Shown: positions 18,035-28,112 of the stretch, piece after piece | Numbering within the stretch: the stretch's first letter is position 1 | Layout of the letters: every line of letters begins with the position of its first letter | Source of the DNA: CAWCBG01 sp963793845 | GTDB taxonomy: Bacteria; Acidobacteriota; Terriglobia; Terriglobales; Acidobacteriaceae | Length of the DNA stretch: 64,000 nucleotides | Assembly: GCA_963793845.1 (NCBI GenBank) | Contig: CAWCBG010000014.1 | Span: 682,001 to 746,000, forward strand | Reading direction: 5' to 3' | Translations under genes and position numbers: made by a program | The notes under the pieces: generated by a model | Told to the model about the DNA's origin: nothing | The model's input: the letters and a program-made list of their open reading frames with translations, nothing else | Databases searched by the model: none

Positions 18035-21000
18035 TCAGTAATTGAGCCTTAACGAGAACTGCACCTGTCGTGGTGCGTAGGCATTGGTGGGCAAAAGGAA
18101 CTGCGAATTTAGCTGAAACTGCCCCGGATATTGCTTGCCGGCCACTTTCGCCGAATACGCCACAAACTGGCCAGCCGAATTGTAAAAACCGTCGTCGCTG
18201 ATGTCGACCCGCAGGTTGGTGCGGTCAAACAGATTGAACGATTCGGCCAGCATTTGCAGTTGCACCCGGTCGCCCAGATTCAGACTTCGGCTGACGCGCA
18301 GGTCGGTTGTCATGTAGTCAGGACCGACAAAGGCGTTGCGGCGGAAGCCCGGTAAACGATCGTTGTAAATGTTGCCATCCTGATTGGCGTCGCCGGCCAT
18401 CGTCGCGTTGAGCGGCCTGCCCGATCCGAAGGTCACAATGCTGGAGAACTTCCAGCCATTCAGCAGCGCATCCGACAGCTTGTTCGTAAAGTGAAATGGT
18501 CTCGGCTGCACGATCACCGACGACACCAGACGATTCCGCTGATCGTCAACACTCAAGCCGCGCTCCAGGGTGGTCACGTAGGCATTCTGGACATTGCCCG
18601 GCCGGCCGGCGACCAGCGAATCCTGACCATCGTCAATGGCCTTGGCAAAGGTATAGCCGACGAGAAAGAACAGGCCGTTGGTGAACGGGCGTTTCACCGT
18701 GATCGTCATCCCGTTGTAGACACTGCTTGCGGAACTCTCGAACGAGTTGATGGTGCCGAGCCGCGGATCGGGCCGCTGGATGTCGTTGATGCAGGGAGGA
18801 TACGGACAGGTCACGGAAGGGGTGGTTTGCCAGGTGGAGAAGGAAGCCACCTGGTAGTAGCTGTTCAGGAACACCGACCCATCGTCGTTATAGATGGGAT
18901 ATTCGGTGATCTTGGGTTTGGGCAGGTTGGCGTCGAGCGACCGAATCAGGTGAACGCCGTGCACGTATAAATAGCTGGCCGAAACCACAACCTTGGCGCC
19001 GAGCTCGCGCTCCACGGTCAGGCTTCCCTGTTCGGAATAGGAGTTCTGAAAGTTCGGCGCAAAAGCCGAGACCTGGGTCGTCAGATAAGGCGCAACGGAA
19101 GGCGGTGCGACGCATGTCGTCGTTCCCTCCGGACAATTCACCAGCGGAGCCGGGTATTTCGGAAGCAAGGCTGCCTGGGCGGGCTTCATCATGTCAAGAA
19201 ACAGAGAGCTCTGAGAAATGCCATTGTCGGTTGCGACCTGGGACGCGTAGATCGAGGGAATCTGCGGATAGAAAAGCCCGAAGCCGCCGCGAATCATCAG
19301 CGGACGATGTCCTCCGACGCCGTAGGCAAAGCCAACCCGAGGCGAGAAATTGTTGGTGTCAGTCGGTATCTTTCCTGACGGCGCGTACAGCGGATTGCTT
19401 ACCAGTGGCCGGGCTCGAATGTTTGCAGATCGTAGCGCAACCCGAGGTTCAGCGTCAGATAGCGGGTCGCGCGATAGGAGCTCTGCACGAACGCGGAATA
19501 GGAACGCGAATCCGGATGCGACGCAGCGGTCCCGAAATCCTGCATGTAATAGCGCGGAACATCATGCGCATAGGCGCGCAGCGGCGTCAGCTTCATGCCG
19601 TACACCATGGGAGCAAACGTCCATGGGTTCACCTTTACGTTATCGAAGTAATATTCGCCTCCGAACATCGACGGGAAGTAGTTGTAGATCCAGGTCTGCA
19701 GGAAGTCGCCTCCGAACTTCCATTGCATGCGGCCGCGCTCGTAGCTCAGGGTGTCGGCGATCTGGAGCTTATGTTCGTTGGTATTGCGTGGCAGGATGCT
19801 CGATCGCCCAAAACCGGCGACCAGGTTGTAGATCTTCGTGATCGGCTGATCCGAGTTGGCGAACGACTGCTGCACATCCCGCGAGAACTGCGCGCGCAGG
19901 CTGCTGGCCAGCCGCGTGGTCCAGGCGCTGGTCAGTGACGCTGCCACGCTCTCGGTGCGGACATCTTCCGTTCCGTTGGCGCTCTCCGCATAAAACGTAA
20001 TCGGGCTCGACGGATCGAAGAACACGTTATTCATTCCGCTGTAGCGCGAGGTGTTCACCCGCAGAAACGCCAGGTGCTTCGGCGAAAGAATGTAATCCAC
20101 CTTGCCGAAGACGGCGTTTCCGTTCATCTGCGTGGGATAGGCTCCGCCCATCGCATTGAGCTTCGCTGCCGCGGCGAATACCTGCTGCTGGTCGCTCGAC
20201 TCATAATCCGCGGGCGTGGGTACCACTGCGCTCTGACCATTTCCGAATTGCACAATAGCGGGCATGGTCAGCAGATGCGCGTCGAATCCGGCGTAAAAGA
20301 AGGCTTTGTCTTTGCGTATCGGACCGCTGACCGTCGCACCATACTGCTGCTGTCGATCCTCCGGCTTATCGACCGTGAAGGCGGGACGGGCATCGAAATC
20401 GCGATCGCGCAAATAATAGAACCCGGTGCCATGCCAGTCATTGCCGCCTGACTTGGTGACCACATTGAAGACTGCGCCGCCCGCGCGTCCCAGCTCGGCA
20501 CTGTAAGAGTTGGACGAGACCCGGAACTCCTTGATCACCTCGTTGCTGAACTGGTACGGCGCGCGATAGCGTCCCCGTGCCTGAGCAAAGAATGAGTTGT
20601 TATTGTCGGCTCCGTCGACCTCAAAGTTGTTCTGATAGCCGCGAATGCCGCCGAACGAGAGGTCGCCGTTGGAGCCGGAGGTCAGACCGCGCGGGTCCTG
20701 CGTGACTCCCGGAGTGAGTAAGGCAAGGTCGGTGAAGCGCCGGCCGTTGAGAGGCAAGCCTTCCACCGCCGCTTGCGACACGACGTGCGAGACCTCGCTG
20801 GACTGGGTATCGACGACCGAACTCGCCTCGCGCACCGTGATGCTTTCGGTCGTTCCGGTTGGAACCAGCCTGAGGCGCAGTCGCGCCACGCCTCCCACAT
20901 CGAGCTGCACCGGCGATCGCGCCTGCGTCTTCATGCCCGTTCCGGTAGCGCCAACCTCGTATCCTCCCGGAGGTAGCATGGAGAAGCTGAAGTTCCCCAC

Positions 21001-21225
21001 CGAATCGGCCACCGTGACCCGGCGAAGCCCGGTCGCCGGATCGATGAGAGTCACAATCGCTCCCGGCACCCTGGCGCCGGTGGCGTCCTCAACCAGGCCG
21101 TGGAGGGCCGCCGAACCGTCCTGTGCGTGAACGTAGATCGCGAACCCTATTAGAAGAAGAAGAATGCCGACGATGCGAACTGGCGGGATCAGCAGGGAAG
21201 AGCAGCGACCGCGAACTTGGCCCAT
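18035..21225 (-). CDS. TonB-dependent receptor, Oar-like with carboxypeptidase-regulatory domain (one frame change)
   Basis: About 1063 residues. The N-terminus has a signal anchor (IVGILLLLIGFAIYVHAQ), a carboxypeptidase-regulatory-like beta domain (about 40-120, GLVEDATGARVPGAIVTL) and a plug domain (GGIRGYQNNFEVDGADNNNS, FNVVTKSGGNDWHGTGFYY). The barrel continues to the C-terminal RQVQFSLRLNY. Near 19400 the first frame stops after LQTFEPGHW, while the next frame continues PLVSNPLYAPSG and GGFGLFY, so one base seems missing. Large families of such outer-membrane proteins in Acidobacteria are thought to take up carbohydrates or peptides. No neighbour tells the substrate. Confidence 0.88.
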
Positions 21226-21426
21226 GGGGAAGTGGCCCCTGATTGAGGTTGCAAGTTCCCGGTATAAGCCTTTTGTCCAGTGGGGATCAGTGACCGTGGT
21301 ACGTGCCCGCTGTCAGGCTTCCCAACCAAAGTAACCATCGCCAGGCTCAGAATGGGCCGCGGCACTCTGTGGATTCGTTTTGGGAATATGAGGTTACTTC
21401 GGGTACGCAGAGACCTCTGGGTACTG

Positions 21427-22131
21427 TTACTTCTGCTCGGGAGTGGCAGCCGGTTTCAGAGCCACCGTTCCCTCGGGCGGCTCATTTTGCAGCATGAGCA
21501 GCATTCCGCTCGGCAGCTTGAGGTTGTGCTTCTCGGAGAACAGGAAGGTCTTGCCGCTCTTGTGGCGGGCCAGTTTGACGTCGTGCAACACGGGGTGAAG
21601 CGGCAGGGCGCTCTCCCCGCCCCAGGCGGCGGCGGCTTGCTCGCGCGCCACCGCGATTGCGCTTTGCGGATCAGCCAGAGAGGGACCTTGCTTCCCGGTG
21701 TGGATCTCGTGCGAACCGGCCGGAGTCATGCCCACAGAATTGGTTGGCGAGGCGCCGTTCGGCGAATACTCGTCGGGGTAGACTTGACCCGAAATGAAGG
21801 CGTGCAATGGCAGAGCATGCTCCTTCCATTCCGCGCGCTCCACGACCACGGAGATCCAGGAAGGCGTCTGTCCTTGCTTGGGCGCTGCGCCGAGCACGTG
21901 CCCGTAGAGCTTGGCATGCTGTGGCATGACGACGCCTTTGCTGACCAGCACAGCCTCGATGGTGTTGAAGCGAACGACGTCGCCGGCATGAGCCTTGTCG
22001 GCCTTGATGGTCGTGTCCAGTTGAACAGGGATGGAGAGATTGCTGGGAGCTTCGATCGGACCGGTCGCGGGTTGCTGCTGGGCCCAGGAAACCACGGCAG
22101 CGGCCAGTAGCGGTAGCAATAAAATCCGCAT
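21427..22131 (-). CDS. Secreted hypothetical protein
   Basis: 234 residues. Signal peptide MRILLLPLLAAAVVSWAQ. The core (about 30-130) with SIPVQLDTTIKADKAHAGD and VVMPQHAKLYGHVLGAAP has the beta pattern of small barrel domains related to TrbI/VirB10-type folds seen in many acidobacterial secreted proteins. The C-terminal third has SGMLLMLQNEPPEG. The function is unknown. It is not clearly co-transcribed with the receptor gene. Confidence 0.75.
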   Translation of the reverse strand: MRILLLPLLAAAVVSWAQQQPATGPIEAPSNLSIPVQLDTTIKADKAHAGDVVRFNTIEAVLVSKGVVMPQHAKLYGHVLGAAPKQGQTPSWISVVVERAEWKEHALPLHAFISGQVYPDEYSPNGASPTNSVGMTPAGSHEIHTGKQGPSLADPQSAIAVAREQAAAAWGGESALPLHPVLHDVKLARHKSGKTFLFSEKHNLKLPSGMLLMLQNEPPEGTVALKPAATPEQK

Positions 22132-22270
22132 CGCTCACCTCACACCGCTTGACGCCTTAGCAAGAGCTTAACTCCGGCCCTCAGCGACGGTAAAGCGTAA
22201 AAGCAAGTGCGGGGAAACTTTTACATTTACCTATGTCCTGCTAAACTCTTCCGTTTTCGAAGGAGGCCCT

Positions 22271-22672
22271 GTGATCGCACGAGTCTGGCACGGATACACC
22301 AAGCCCGAGAACGCTGACGCCTACGAGGCTATGCTGAAACCTGAACTGCTGCCGGGCATCGGTCACGTCAAGGGCTATGAGAGCAGCTATCTCCTGCGCC
22401 GGGATGCCGGCAATGAGGTGGAATTCGTCACCATCATGCTCTGGCAGTCGATCGATGCAATTCGCGCCTTCGCCGGTCCCAATTACGAGGCCTCGGTGAT
22501 TCCTGAGGAGCGCCGCAAATACTTGTCACGGCACGACGACAAGGCGGCGCATTACGAGGTGGTATCGAGGCATCAGGCCGGTCCCGCCGAAGCCTTGAGC
22601 CAGCGCCTTCACCTGTGCGGGCTGGCGTCTGCGAACCTCATTTCGTTTGTTCGCTTCGGCATGATAATTTGA
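22271..22672 (+). CDS. Antibiotic biosynthesis monooxygenase (ABM)-fold protein
   Basis: 133 residues from GTG 22271, preceded by AAGGAGGCCCT. MIARVWHGYTKPENADAYEAM and VEFVTIMLWQSIDAIRAFAG are the ferredoxin-like ABM/DUF4937 pattern. Residues beyond about 105 (QAGPAEALSQ...) look unlike the family and may come from a run-on. Such small proteins include haem-degrading and quinone-handling enzymes, but the substrate cannot be read here. Confidence 0.75.
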   Translation: MIARVWHGYTKPENADAYEAMLKPELLPGIGHVKGYESSYLLRRDAGNEVEFVTIMLWQSIDAIRAFAGPNYEASVIPEERRKYLSRHDDKAAHYEVVSRHQAGPAEALSQRLHLCGLASANLISFVRFGMII

Positions 22673-22722
22673 GTGATTGACCCGTCGTCTGCGTAGCCAG
22701 CCGGACGTGTCCCCAAACAACC

Positions 22723-23253
22723 ATGATTCGTGCTTACAAAGGCATTACGCCCACCATTCCGTCGTCCTGTTACGTGGATGAATCGGCACAGGTAATTGGC
22801 GATGTGGTGCTGGGCGAAAACGCCAGCATCTGGATGAATGCGGTAGTCCGCGGCGACGTCAATTTCATCCGCATCGGCGCCAACAGTAACATTCAGGATT
22901 GCAGCGTCATGCATGGCATGCTGAACCAATGGCCAGTCGTGGTCGGTGACTGGGTGACGGTCGGTCATTCGGTGACCTTGCACGGCTGCGTCGTCGAAGA
23001 TCGTTGCCTCATCGGCATGGGGGTCATCATCCTGAACGGCGCGCGCATCGGAGCCGGTTCCATCATCGCGGCCGGCACGCTGATTCCCGAGAACACCGTC
23101 ATCGAGCCCGGATCGCTGGTGATGGGCGTTCCCGGCAAAGTAAAAAAGAAGCTTAGCGACCAGGATCAGGAGACCATCCTGCGCTACGGCCGGAATTATC
23201 TTGGCTACAAGGAAACGTACCTGGCGGAAAGAAAGAAAGTGGTTAGTGGCTAG
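22723..23253 (+). CDS. Gamma-class carbonic anhydrase-like hexapeptide-repeat protein
   Basis: 176 residues forming a left-handed beta-helix: repeated hexapeptides such as VIGDVVLGENASIW, IGANSNIQD and IGAGSIIAAG. The zinc-site histidines are in CSVMHGM and VGHSVTLHGC, as in the YrdA/PaaY/CamH group. Many of these are carbonic anhydrase homologues with weak or unproven activity. The last residues (KKVVSG) run into an intergenic repeat. Confidence 0.88.
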   Translation: MIRAYKGITPTIPSSCYVDESAQVIGDVVLGENASIWMNAVVRGDVNFIRIGANSNIQDCSVMHGMLNQWPVVVGDWVTVGHSVTLHGCVVEDRCLIGMGVIILNGARIGAGSIIAAGTLIPENTVIEPGSLVMGVPGKVKKKLSDQDQETILRYGRNYLGYKETYLAERKKVVSG

Positions 23254-23376
23254 TGGATGGTGGATAGTTGCCGGAGGCGACTCTATTCGACCTCGTACGA
23301 TGCGAGCATACCTTCATGACCGTCGGCGGCTCGCCGATTTTCTGTCCACTATCCACTAACCACTAGCCACTAGCCC
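23238..23376. repeat. Long-spaced inverted repeat between carbonic anhydrase gene and hisS
   Basis: GTGGTTAGTGGCTAGTGGAT at 23239-23258 is complementary to ATCCACTAACCACTAGCCAC near 23350-23370. A related run lies at 2327-2347. The spacer (about 80 bp) shows no gene. It could form a cruciform or a terminator-like stem. Confidence 0.65.
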
Positions 23377-23377
23377 C

Positions 23378-24657
23378 ATGCTCAAAGCCATCCGCGGAAC
23401 TCGCGACCTTCTCCCGCCCGACACCGATCTGTGGAACCGGGTCGAGGCTAAGGTGCGTGACGTCTTCGCGCGCTACAACTTCCATGAGATTCGTACCCCG
23501 ATCTTCGAGGACACGCAACTGTTCTCGCGCAGCGTCGGTGAAGAGACCGACATCGTCTCCAAAGAGATGTTCACCTGGGAAGACCGCGCCCGTGCCGCAG
23601 CGAGAAAGCGCAGTCGCTGACGCTTCGTCCCGAGAACACTGCTGGCGTGGTGCGTGCCTACATAGAGCACGGCTTCGACAAGCGTGGCACGCTACAGAAG
23701 CTTTATTACATTGGCCCGCAGTTCCGGCGCGAGCGTCCGCAGAAGGGCCGTTATCGCCAGTTCTTTCAGATTGGCGCAGAGATCATCGGGCCGCCGAGCG
23801 CGGGCAGCGAGTCTCCCGCGCGCGATGCCGAAGTGCTGGAGATGCTCGCCACCTTGCTCGACGAGGTCGGCTTGCGCAACTGGAGTTTGCAGTTGAATTC
23901 CGTGGGAGGCCCCGAAGATCGCGCGCGCTATAACGAGGCGTTGCGCGAAGCGCTGAAGCCGGTGGTCCACCAGATGTGCGCCGACTGCCAGCGCCGGGCG
24001 GAAACCAATCCGCTGCGCGTGCTCGACTGCAAGGTGCCGGAGGACCAGCCCATCATCGAGACGCTGCCCAAGATCAGCCAGTACCTGGGCGACGCGAGCC
24101 GTGAGCACTTCGCTGCCGTGCGCGAGATGCTGGACGAAGTCGGCATCACCTACACCATCAACGAGCGCATGGTGCGCGGCCTCGACTACTACACACGTAC
24201 TACCTTCGAGTTCACTCACGGCGATCTGGGCGCGCAGAGCGCGGTGCTCGGTGGCGGCCGCTATGACGGGCTTTCCGAATCGCTCGATGGGCCGAGAGCT
24301 CCCGGCATCGGCTTCGCCATCGGCGAGGATCGCTTGATCATGGCGCTGCAGGCGCAAGGCGAAATAGCGACGGAGAAGCTCGATGCCTACATCGCTCCAT
24401 TGGGCGCGGGAATGAACCGGCACGCATTGAAGCTGGCGCGCGAACTGCGGCGGGCCGGGATCAGCGCTGATATCGGCGACGAAACCTTCCGGCTGAAGAA
24501 GTCATTTGAGAGCGCGGAAAAAGCCGGTGCGCGAAAGATCGTCATTGTCGGCGAGAACGAAGTTGCGAGCGGAGACTTCGCCGTCAAGGATCTCGCCAGC
24601 GGCCAGCAGGTACAGGTTGCGCGTGAAGAGTTGGCCGCGTACTTGCGACTTGCCTGA
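23378..24657 (+). CDS. hisS: Histidyl-tRNA synthetase (one frame change near 23600)
   Basis: The first frame from ATG 23378 reads MLKAIRGTRDLLPPDTDLWN through MFTWEDRARA, then stops at 23620. The next frame carries on with SEKAQSLTLRPENTAGVVRA, QFRRERPQKGRYRQFFQ (motif 2), the HisA motif LDYYTRTTFEF and motif 3 (GIGFAIGEDRLIM). Together they give a complete class II HisRS of about 426 residues. The change is best explained by one missing C in the GCCGC near 23595. The gene is essential, so a sequencing error is likely. Confidence 0.92.
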
Positions 24658-24665
24658 TTTCCTGC

Positions 24666-24786
24666 GATCCGTCATTCCGAGCGCAGCGTAGCGAAGTCGA
24701 GGAACCTGCTTTCAGCCTGGTTCGAGCCAGGCTCCTGGAAAGCGGGTTCCTCCACTCGCCGCCTAGCGCGGCTCGGTCGGAATGAC
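24666..24786. repeat. GTCATTCCGA-type composite palindromic repeat
   Basis: GTCATTCCGAGCGCAGCG, then AGTCGAGGAACCTGCTTTC, an inner palindrome GCCTGGTTCGAGCCAGGC, then AAAGCGGGTTCCTCCACT and TCGGTCGGAATGACGG. The left and right halves are inverted copies, so the whole element can fold into one long hairpin. This is the family that entered pheT. Confidence 0.85.
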
Positions 24787-24829
24787 GGACTCATTAGACC
24801 CGTTACAATCAATGCAGGGAGTTTTTCGG

Positions 24830-25153
24830 ATGAGTGTCACCATCGAAGCTGGAACCAAGCGTCTGACCATGCTCAACATTTACGAGGTCAGGCCGGCCAA
24901 GCAGCAAAAGCTGATCGACCTGCTGGATCGTGCCGCCAGAGAATTAGTACACGTTCAGAAGGGGCTGATTTCCTTCTCGATCCATCGTAGCTTCGACGGC
25001 ACGCGCGTGGTGAACTACTCGCAGTGGGAAAGCCGCCAGGCCTTCGAGACGGCGCTGGTAAGTCCTGAGGCGCGCAAGCATATCGATGCCGCCATGGCGG
25101 TGGCGATCAACACCCCGATTTTTTGCGAAGTCGTGAGCGTCTACGAACCCTGA
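24830..25153 (+). CDS. ABM-fold monooxygenase-like protein
   Basis: 107 residues from ATG 24830 (MSVTIEAGTKRLTMLNIYEV), with GGGAG upstream. The upstream ATG at 24782 lies in a repeat. VRPAKQQKLIDLLDRAARE and GTRVVNYSQWESRQAFETAL are typical of the ABM domain. Function unknown. It is a second such gene within 2.5 kb but is not a close copy of the first. Confidence 0.82.
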   Translation: MSVTIEAGTKRLTMLNIYEVRPAKQQKLIDLLDRAARELVHVQKGLISFSIHRSFDGTRVVNYSQWESRQAFETALVSPEARKHIDAAMAVAINTPIFCEVVSVYEP

Positions 25154-25182
25154 TGCATACCGTTGCCTGCGGCCGGAACGAT

Positions 25183-25322
25183 TTGGTAGAGCGGCGCTTC
25201 AGCGCCGCGTTCAAATGCTGCCTACATCTCCGCGGGCGTCAGCCCACAGCCGGGCTAACGCCTGCTGCAAAACCAGGTGCCCCGAAACGCAGGTCTGAAG
25301 GCCTGCTCTACCCGGACAACGC
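25183..25322. repeat. GTAGAGC-type palindromic repeats before aspS
   Basis: GTAGAGCGGCGCTTCAGCGCCGC, then GCGGGCGTCAGCCC and AGGTCTGAAGGCCTGCTCTACC. The two ends (GTAGAGC / GCTCTAC) are inverted. Relatives lie at 9833 and 59905. Confidence 0.7.
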
Positions 25323-25365
25323 CGTTCATAATTCATAATAGGACTAGTACCCCGCAAGGAAGACA

Positions 25366-27174
25366 ATGCTCGATTTCTTAGGTGATCTGAAACGTACTCA
25401 TACCTGCGGCGCGCTGCGCGCCTCCGATGCCGGCTCGAAAGTTGTGCTGATGGGATGGGTGAATCGGCGGCGTGATCTGGGGAACCTCATCTTTCTCGAC
25501 GTGCGCGATCGCACTGGCCTTACGCAGGTCGTCGTCACCGCCGATGCGGGGGCGGAAGTGCATGACCGCGCCACCGCCGTGCGCTCCGAGTTCGTCATCG
25601 CTGTGCTCGGACACGTGAAGCTGCGCGATCCCAACACCGTCAACAAGAACATTCCCACCGGCGAAATTGAAGTCGTGGCCGACGAGATGCGCGTGCTCAA
25701 CGACTGCAAGCCTCTCCCCTTCTCGCCTGCCGAGTCGGTATTGGCCAACGAAGAGGTGCGCCTCAAATATCGTTATCTCGATTTGCGGCGTAACGAGATG
25801 CAGTACAACATCGAGCTGCGCCATCGCGTCTCGATCGCGATTCGCGAATATCTCAACTCGCAGGGCTTCTTCGAGATTGAGACGCCGTTCATGACGCGCT
25901 CCACGCCCGAGGGCGCGCGCGACTACCTGGTGCCCAGCCGGGTGCATCCCGGCGAGTTCTATGCACTGCCGCAATCGCCGCAGCTGTTCAAGCAGATTCT
26001 CATGATCTCGGGCTTCGACAAATACTTCCAGATCGTGCGCTGCTTCCGCGACGAAGACTTGCGTGCCGACCGCCAGCCCGAGTTCACTCAGATCGATCTG
26101 GAGATCAGCTTCGCGCGCCCCGAGATCGTCTTCCACACCGTGGAGGGATTTCTGACGGCCGCGTTTGCCTGCATCGGACACAAGCTGGAGACGCCCTTTC
26201 CGCAGATGAGCTACGACCAGGCGATCCGGCTCTACGGCATCGACAAGCCCGACCTTCGCCTGCCCGCCATGGCCGATGTGCGCCGCGCGTTCGCGCCCGA
26301 GAATCTCGAGACGCTGCACGTCGATTCCGAGTTGCCCGTCGTCGCCGTGGTCATCCCCAAGGTGGGCGAGCTTTCGCGCAAAGAGCGCGACGACATCAAG
26401 GTGCTCTTCGGTGAGCGCAAAGAAGCAAGGGTCTTCGAGGACATTAAGCGGCTGGAGAAGTCATTCCCCGAGGCTGTCGCCAAGATTCGCGAGTTGACGC
26501 ACGCGCACAACGACGACCTCATCATCATCGTCGCCGGTGCCAAGCGAACCGAGGCGGCAACCGGAGCGAAGCTGCGCCAGCAAGAATACGCGGTCTACAC
26601 CGCGGCCGGACAGCTCCGTCTCGCGCTGGGTCAGAAGTATGCCGACCGCCACGGCGCCTTCGCCAAGGGCAACTTTCGCCTGGTGTGGGTCACGGACTTC
26701 CCCATGTTCGAGTGGGACGAGGAGGAGAAGCGCTGGAACGCCGCGCACCATCCCTTCACCTCGCCGCACGAGCACGACATGGACAAGCTGGAAAGCGATC
26801 CGGGCGGCGTGCGCGCACTCGCCTACGATGTGGTCCTGAATGGCACCGAACTCGGCTCGGGGTCGATCCGTATTCATCGCCAGGACGTGCAGAGCCAGAT
26901 CTTCAAGGCCATGGGCATGTCTCCCGAGGAGCAGCAGGCGCGCTTCGGCTTCTTCCTGGAAGCCCTCCAATACGGCACGCCGCCGCATGGAGGAATCGCG
27001 CTCGGCCTCGATCGCATCGTCATGATCCTCGCCGGAGCCGAAAGCCTGCGCGAGGTGATTCCTTTCCCCAAGACGGCGAAGGCCATTGACCTCATGGTCG
27101 ACGCGCCCACGCCGGTCAGCGAACGCCAGTTGAAGGACCTGAGTATCGCCGTAGTACAGAGGAAGGATTTATAG
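25366..27174 (+). CDS. aspS: Aspartyl-tRNA synthetase
   Basis: 602 residues, full length for the bacterial type. It has an N-terminal OB domain (KVVLMGWVNRRRDLGNLIFL), motif 2 (FRDEDLRADRQPEFTQIDLE), the bacterial GAD insertion (about 300-420) and motif 3 (GIALGLDRIVMILAG). AAGGAAGACA before ATG is the ribosome site. Whether it is discriminating or non-discriminating cannot be decided safely here. Confidence 0.97.
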   Translation: MLDFLGDLKRTHTCGALRASDAGSKVVLMGWVNRRRDLGNLIFLDVRDRTGLTQVVVTADAGAEVHDRATAVRSEFVIAVLGHVKLRDPNTVNKNIPTGEIEVVADEMRVLNDCKPLPFSPAESVLANEEVRLKYRYLDLRRNEMQYNIELRHRVSIAIREYLNSQGFFEIETPFMTRSTPEGARDYLVPSRVHPGEFYALPQSPQLFKQILMISGFDKYFQIVRCFRDEDLRADRQPEFTQIDLEISFARPEIVFHTVEGFLTAAFACIGHKLETPFPQMSYDQAIRLYGIDKPDLRLPAMADVRRAFAPENLETLHVDSELPVVAVVIPKVGELSRKERDDIKVLFGERKEARVFEDIKRLEKSFPEAVAKIRELTHAHNDDLIIIVAGAKRTEAATGAKLRQQEYAVYTAAGQLRLALGQKYADRHGAFAKGNFRLVWVTDFPMFEWDEEEKRWNAAHHPFTSPHEHDMDKLESDPGGVRALAYDVVLNGTELGSGSIRIHRQDVQSQIFKAMGMSPEEQQARFGFFLEALQYGTPPHGGIALGLDRIVMILAGAESLREVIPFPKTAKAIDLMVDAPTPVSERQLKDLSIAVVQRKDL

Positions 27175-27213
27175 TTTCTTGCGCGCCATTCCTGTCCGAA
27201 TGGAGGTGGCTGT

Positions 27214-27579
27214 ATGCACGGCGTTTGCGATTACATCGTTATTCACAAGGGCAAGCTGGAAACCGGTCCCAACGATACGCTGCTGCAGCCGGTGGCTTTT
27301 ACGCTCGCGTCGAATGCGGTCCTCACGGTGCACTCCCTGCTTGCGTTTACCGTGCACGTTTTTGGCTCCGAAATAGAGCTGACGGTGAGTATCAATCAGC
27401 AGACCGTCGCCGACCATCACCTGAGCGACGGGTTCATCGGAAGCTTCGTCAAGGTGATCGATCCTGGCGTCCTGCAGCACGGTACGAATCATCTGCGGTT
27501 CGGGCTGACCACACAGAATGCAGTCTCGGTTTACGCAGAAGACATCGCGCTGTGGTGGTTCAAAGACAGCCTGGCATGA
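27214..27579 (+). CDS. Hypothetical protein
   Basis: 121 residues, with a good GGAGG seven bases before ATG 27214. No signal peptide or membrane helix. Alternating hydrophobic residues (LTVHSLLAFTVHVFGSEIEL, FIGSFVKVIDPG, NHLRFGLTT) suggest a beta-sandwich. Not recognised. It follows aspS by 40 bp on the same strand and may be read through from it. Confidence 0.6.
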   Translation: MHGVCDYIVIHKGKLETGPNDTLLQPVAFTLASNAVLTVHSLLAFTVHVFGSEIELTVSINQQTVADHHLSDGFIGSFVKVIDPGVLQHGTNHLRFGLTTQNAVSVYAEDIALWWFKDSLA

Positions 27580-27634
27580 CCCAAACGGAGCCCGATTCTG
27601 CTTCCTGATCGTGCCGGAATTTAGGGAGACGACG

Positions 27635-27820
27635 CTAGCCGCTCGTATGCGATCTTCGAATCGCGATCTGGTGCGCGTCGCGTTTTTTCTTCTGCTTGGC
27701 TTTCAATATTTCGGTACGCTTGGCGGCGAGCCTCGCCTTCGAAGCACTTTTGCCAGAGAGCGGTTGTGACTCTGTAGGCGTTGCGGTCGGTTCCGAGGTT
27801 TCGTCTGCTGGGGTTGTCAT
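27635..27820 (-). CDS. Small lysine-rich hypothetical protein
   Basis: 61 residues from ATG 27820, preceded by TAGGAGATAACG. The N-terminal part is Thr/Pro/Glu-rich (MTTPADETSEPTATPTESQ). The C-terminal part is a basic helix (RLAAKRTEILKAKQKKKRD). Possibly nucleic-acid binding. It lies divergently from the Fnr-like gene. Confidence 0.55.
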   Translation of the reverse strand: MTTPADETSEPTATPTESQPLSGKSASKARLAAKRTEILKAKQKKKRDAHQIAIRRSHTSG

Positions 27821-28112
27821 CGTTATCTCCTAAGGAAGTGCGTTTGGTCTGTTCGGAGAATACTCCTGGACGGGGGCAACTGACTGAGCACTCTTGCTCA
27901 GAGGGCCGTCCCCCAGACTGGGCAGAGCCGGCATCCCAGCTCAAAATCGCCAAGTGAGCAATATTGAACAGACGTGTTCCGGGAAAACCTTCTATTCTCC
28001 CCGTCATCATTCCCAGAATCTGTGGCAGTCGGCCGTTAAGAGCACAATCCCTTTCCCACATCCACTGCCACGGATTCTGCTGAAGAGAAGGCCTCCGCAA
28101 GGAAGTGAGGCG

